Assembly (NCBI RefSeq): GCF_040096205.1
Contig: NZ_JBBMFD010000005.1
Location: 62,001 to 126,000, forward strand
Source: Solibaculum_A intestinale
GTDB lineage: Bacteria > Bacillota > Clostridia > Oscillospirales > Acutalibacteraceae
DNA: 64,000 bases
Direction: 5' to 3'
The notes beneath the pieces were generated by a model that searched no databases, was not told where the DNA came from, and saw only the letters and a list, made by a program, of their open reading frames with translations. Of this stretch, positions 60,880 to 64,000 are shown piece after piece (the stretch's first letter is position 1; every line of letters begins with the position of its first letter). A program made the position numbers and the translations under genes.

Positions 60880-61421
60880 AATAGCCCACCTGTCCTTTTT
60901 TCAAAATTTACATCGTACCACACGTCCGGCAGAATCGTTTCTCCATCCACCTGCGCGAGGGCGATTTGCTCAATCTTCCCATTTACTGGATTTTCTTTGG
61001 CAAGGGCAAGATAGTCGCCCTGTTTGCCGCACGCAAGAGGGTCGGGGCCGCGCACAACGGTAAACCCGTTATGCGCGGCGGCACGGTCAGCTTTCACATG
61101 GCTGCTCCACTCACGATGCGGGTGGTCCACCATATAAGCCAATGCGTGCAGGAAAAATTCTTTCCGGTTGAGCTGCTTGAGAATCCTCAGTTCCGTACAG
61201 GAAATTTTGGAATCTGTTCCATCCTCGTCTATGTCGCCGCCTGCGTCCACCAGATAGAATTCCGAGTCTTTAAATGGATAATACGACAGGCAATCCAAAG
61301 GATTTTCCGCCGAATGGAACCCGTTTTTTCGGCAGTTTGCTTTGTCGGTAACATTCATACCCATGACAAATTGGTATCCCAGGCATATCAATCCTGGGCG
61401 GAATGCTTTGTACGCAATCAT
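60876..61421 (-). CDS. DUF7666-like protein
   Basis: 181 residues. The pattern YKAFRPGLICLGYQFVMG, then NGFHSAENPLDCLSYYPF resembles DUF7666 as I recall it, a family found in phages and elements. The C-terminal part (ILPDVWYDVNFEKRTGGLF) is compact. It has GGAGG upstream and is coupled to pcfJ. Function unknown. Confidence 0.72.
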   Translation of the reverse strand: MIAYKAFRPGLICLGYQFVMGMNVTDKANCRKNGFHSAENPLDCLSYYPFKDSEFYLVDAGGDIDEDGTDSKISCTELRILKQLNRKEFFLHALAYMVDHPHREWSSHVKADRAAAHNGFTVVRGPDPLACGKQGDYLALAKENPVNGKIEQIALAQVDGETILPDVWYDVNFEKRTGGLF

Positions 61422-61437
61422 AGATGTCCCTCCTTCC

Positions 61438-62283
61438 TCAGCCGGCCTTTTTCTCCGGCTGGAGGAAACTGTCCAGAGTGATCTGGTTAGTCATAGACAG
61501 CTGTTCCGGACCCTTGGGCGGCTCCTTCTTTGCGGGTTGCGGCTTTTTCTTCTCCGCCTTTTTCTTCGGGACGGAGGAAACACCGTGGTATGGCCTTGGC
61601 GTAAATTCCTTATCCGCATCCGTTTTATCTTCTTCGGCGTCCAGATCACGGAAATACTCTTCCGCCCATTGATAGCAGATGCCATCGGGGACATCCCCGC
61701 CAAAAGCGCCGTTTTCCGGTTGTTCATCATTGTCTTTCATCTCCTTTTCCAAATACTCCCGGGCCTTACGGTTAATGCGATGAAAGCAGTTAACCATGCT
61801 TTTTCGGGGGTGCATTGCCAGCCTGGCAAACTCCATATCTTCGTAGCAGAGTGTTTGCACATATTCAGTAACGCACAGCTTCATGTTTCTCCGCGTAAGG
61901 CGCTCCGTAGCGTCGCCCAGCCGTTTAACGGAAGCCGCTATCAGCGCGTTGTTGTCCAAGGCAACTGCTTTTTCCCATTCAATTTGCTCTTTTTCCCTGC
62001 GCAGGCGCTGTCTTTCTTCCCATTCTGCTTTCCGTTTTTCCTCAGCCGCCTCGTGCGCTTTGCGTTTTTCTTCTTCGGTCTGCTGGGCGGGCTGTGTATT
62101 TCCCGTTTCATCAGCCTTTGGCGCCCCCGCTGCCACTGATACGGCTTTTACGCCGTCCGCTGGTTCTACAGACGGGGATGTATATGCCGGTTCAGCCTTC
62201 AAGGCTGCTTCCTCCGCCTGATGAACGGCGGGGTATTCCAGGTCGGTTTCCTGTTCGATATTCAAATTAGAAAAAAAGCCCAT
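61438..62283 (-). CDS. pcfK: PcfK-like protein
   Basis: 281 residues. The start at 62283 (MGFFSNLNIEQETD) is chosen because AAAGGAG lies about 8 bases upstream; a longer frame to 62421 runs through the terminator behind the primase gene. The middle is a charged helix (about 75-115), and the core VTEYVQTLCYEDMEFARLAM then ICYQWAEEYFRDLD fits PcfK. The C-terminus is basic and Pro-rich. It usually partners PcfJ in conjugation. Confidence 0.82.
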   Translation of the reverse strand: MGFFSNLNIEQETDLEYPAVHQAEEAALKAEPAYTSPSVEPADGVKAVSVAAGAPKADETGNTQPAQQTEEEKRKAHEAAEEKRKAEWEERQRLRREKEQIEWEKAVALDNNALIAASVKRLGDATERLTRRNMKLCVTEYVQTLCYEDMEFARLAMHPRKSMVNCFHRINRKAREYLEKEMKDNDEQPENGAFGGDVPDGICYQWAEEYFRDLDAEEDKTDADKEFTPRPYHGVSSVPKKKAEKKKPQPAKKEPPKGPEQLSMTNQITLDSFLQPEKKAG

Positions 62284-62299
62284 ATAGATACTCCTTTCA

Positions 62300-62340
62300 A
62301 AAAATGAAGGCGCGGCATGGGGAATCCCATACAGCGCCTT
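62300..62340 (-). terminator. Terminator after the primase gene (minus strand)
   Basis: On the minus strand AAGGCGC pairs with GCGCCTT (plus positions 62307-62313 and 62334-62340), with an inner ATGGG/CCCAT pair and a T-run. It separates the primase from pcfK. Confidence 0.72.
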
Positions 62341-62363
62341 TGATTCTGTTTGGCTATAAAGCC

Positions 62364-64000
62364 TCATTCTTTCTCTTGTTTGAGCGGCTTTGCCAGCATC
62401 GGCGAAAATTTCACCGGACAAAAGCCTCCTGTGTCGCAGTAGTAATAACGCCGCCCTTCGCCGCCATAAAGCTCAATGACGTCCGAGGGAGCGATGCTCC
62501 TTCCGGGATAGCCGTCCGGCAAGTTGTCATTGTACTGCTCGAAAATCCGTTCCAGACGATGCTGTTCGTCCTCACCGTCGATATAGGGCAGTATACCGTC
62601 ATATACCTGGTTGTATTCGGCTGCCGGAGGCTGTTCAAAGCCGGCTTTATGCAGCGTCTCAATACCGCCAAAGGCAAAGGGGACGGTGGGATGTTCCTCG
62701 TCCAGTCGGAGCTGGTAAATCCGGAAAGCCTGCTGACGGCGCTGTGCAAGAAGCATTTTGAGAAAGGTTTCTTCCTCACCCTTTATAAGCAGGGATTGCT
62801 CCTCATTGGTAAAGCCCAGCCGTTCTTCCAGAGTTTCGGTTTGCTCCGGCGCTTCATGCCATGCGGCAATCTCATCGTCAATGGCGTCAAAATCGCATAG
62901 CCCATACAAAAAACGTGTCTTGAAATTCATTTGTCCAGCCCTTCTTTCTGTTTTTCGCTTTAAGGCAAGCTGCCAGTCATCAAATCCCTTGTAATTGGGA
63001 TTCCAAGTCAGCCGCCTGCACTCCATTCCGGCATCTTGCGCCATACGGCGTACTTTGGAAGCACCCGCGTCGATCTGTCCGTTGCGGTATTTATCCATGT
63101 CCTCCGCCTCCACAATCAACTCCGTACCGTTGGCGGCCAGCAGGGAGAACAGCAGCTTTAACGGCTCCGTATTGTTCGCTCCTGCTGTCGCTGCAAAGGT
63201 GCGGCCCGACAGGCAGTGGGACACATCTGCTTTCAGAAATCCTTCTGTAACATAGACCACCCGTGCAAATGGATCGCCGACAAAATGAACCGGGCTTCCG
63301 GAACTGACGCCCATCGGCTTGCTGCCGGAAGAAAGCCAGATATATTTGGCGCCTTCTTTCTCCGGCGGGTCGTTGTCATTTTTCAGCGGCACGTCCAAAC
63401 GAATCTGGCAGCCGCGAATCATGCCGTCAACGCCGCGTACAGGAATTAAAAAACCGGCGGTTATCGTAGAGAAATTTACTGTCCACCTGCCGTCTTTCTG
63501 GTAAAATCCCGGAACGCCCTCCACCGTATAGCCCTGGGCAATCAGCTGGCTTGCCAGTTTCCCGCACAGATAAAATGGCGGCGTGCTTTTGTAACCCAGC
63601 TTGTCGATTTGCTCGTCGGTCAGCCCGCGGACGGTACGCAGATGTTCCCGGTGCCGCCCGGACAGCTTGAGCAGTCCGAGCAGCCCGGTAAACGTCTGGT
63701 GAATTACAGGATTTTCCGCACGGGCAGACTGAGGGATTTTTCGGTGTTTTTCCTTTTTCATATTTAACGGCGAGCTGATGGGGAAACAAACGCCGTTTTG
63801 AATGGCGTCGCAGATTTCCCGATAAGCCTCTGATGTTGTAATACCCTTCGCTTTTGCGTAAAGTTTCAGCATACCGCCGCTCTCACCGCAATAATTGCAG
63901 CGCCAGACATTTTGAGCATAGTTGATTTTCATTTTGCCCCGGTTGTCCCCGCAGAACGGGCAGTCGGTATAAACGCCGTCCGTACAACGCCTGCGGATTC
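62364..64000 (-). CDS. DnaG-type primase with CHC2 zinc finger and TOPRIM domain (5' end outside window)
   Basis: The frame is open at the window edge; at least 545 residues are visible. The N-terminal zinc finger has CPFCGDNRG and CNYCGESG. The TOPRIM domain has VVYVTEGFLKADVSH with the conserved Glu and VEAEDMDKYRN as the DxD-like metal site (about 60% of the way along). The last 150 residues are unassigned. Primases of this type start replication of plasmids and ICE circles. It is the first visible gene of the minus-strand operon with pcfK and pcfJ. Confidence 0.9.
   Translation of the reverse strand, partial: IRRRCTDGVYTDCPFCGDNRGKMKINYAQNVWRCNYCGESGGMLKLYAKAKGITTSEAYREICDAIQNGVCFPISSPLNMKKEKHRKIPQSARAENPVIHQTFTGLLGLLKLSGRHREHLRTVRGLTDEQIDKLGYKSTPPFYLCGKLASQLIAQGYTVEGVPGFYQKDGRWTVNFSTITAGFLIPVRGVDGMIRGCQIRLDVPLKNDNDPPEKEGAKYIWLSSGSKPMGVSSGSPVHFVGDPFARVVYVTEGFLKADVSHCLSGRTFAATAGANNTEPLKLLFSLLAANGTELIVEAEDMDKYRNGQIDAGASKVRRMAQDAGMECRRLTWNPNYKGFDDWQLALKRKTERRAGQMNFKTRFLYGLCDFDAIDDEIAAWHEAPEQTETLEERLGFTNEEQSLLIKGEEETFLKMLLAQRRQQAFRIYQLRLDEEHPTVPFAFGGIETLHKAGFEQPPAAEYNQVYDGILPYIDGEDEQHRLERIFEQYNDNLPDGYPGRSIAPSDVIELYGGEGRRYYYCDTGGFCPVKFSPMLAKPLKQEKE

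Noticed and set aside
60022..62221. Plus-strand frames opposite pcfJ and pcfK, including hydrophobic ones
   Set aside because: They are antisense shadows of clearly recognised minus-strand genes and have no ribosome sites.

Overview
The window reads as the chromosome of a gut-type Gram-positive bacterium of the class Clostridia (Oscillospiraceae/Ruminococcaceae-like) carrying most of a large integrative conjugative element (ICE). The basis is the host genes at the left (GreA, class II LysRS), TTGACA/TATAAT promoters with AGGAGG ribosome binding sites, an adhesin with a PPKTG sorting signal, and a Firmicutes-type conjugation gene set. The taxon is inferred, since no rRNA is present.

Layout. 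1-4547 is ordinary host DNA: the end of an S41 C-terminal processing protease, an unknown protein, greA and lysS. 4548-4821, right behind lysS, holds direct repeats like integrase arm sites and two terminators, and probably carries the left ICE end. 4822-23770 is the transfer region: a winged-helix, possibly replication-related protein, a sigma-4-like regulator, VirB2-like and VirB6-like membrane proteins, a membrane-anchored C39-like peptidase, a PrgI-VirB4 fusion, a VirD4/TraG coupling protein, an S1-like protein, a lipoprotein and a 1,333-residue thioester/Cna-B surface adhesin. 24007-28659 holds small regulators, a zinc-finger protein, a sigma-like factor and an AbiE toxin-antitoxin pair. 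28660-44979 is DNA metabolism and accessory genes: SSB, a second protein with the same C-terminal tail as SSB, a methyltransferase-helicase fusion, YopX, a Fic toxin pair, Cys-rich small proteins, a PP-loop enzyme and a ParM/ParR-like partition pair.

44980-56913 is the most unusual part, a cargo operon of about 11 kb. A promoter runs into 19 perfect TACA repeats and a strong terminator before a LytTR regulator gene. Behind it lie a cytosolic C39-like peptidase with calcium-binding-type repeats, an unknown protein, three different dynamin-like GTPases, a small frameshifted gene, a glycine/alanine-rich membrane protein, an unknown protein, a Mesh1-like HD hydrolase, another unknown and a MacroD-type ADP-ribosyl hydrolase. 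I recognise the families but not the assembly. A membrane-remodelling stress or phage-response island under phase-variable control is my inference.

57063-58618 is a control region: a PhoB-type DNA-binding protein, four PhoB-box-like 11-bp repeats at a promoter, terminators, and Tn916 Orf7/Orf8-like sigma/HTH genes. 58708-64000 runs on the minus strand, convergent with the rest: PcfJ, a DUF7666-like protein, PcfK and a CHC2/TOPRIM primase cut by the window edge. No integrase, relaxase or right attachment site is visible; they should lie beyond 64000.

A recurring feature is a promoter followed by an intrinsic terminator before the first gene, seen at the transfer, ssb, LytTR and sigma-factor units and possibly at two more. 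This suggests element-wide control by antitermination.
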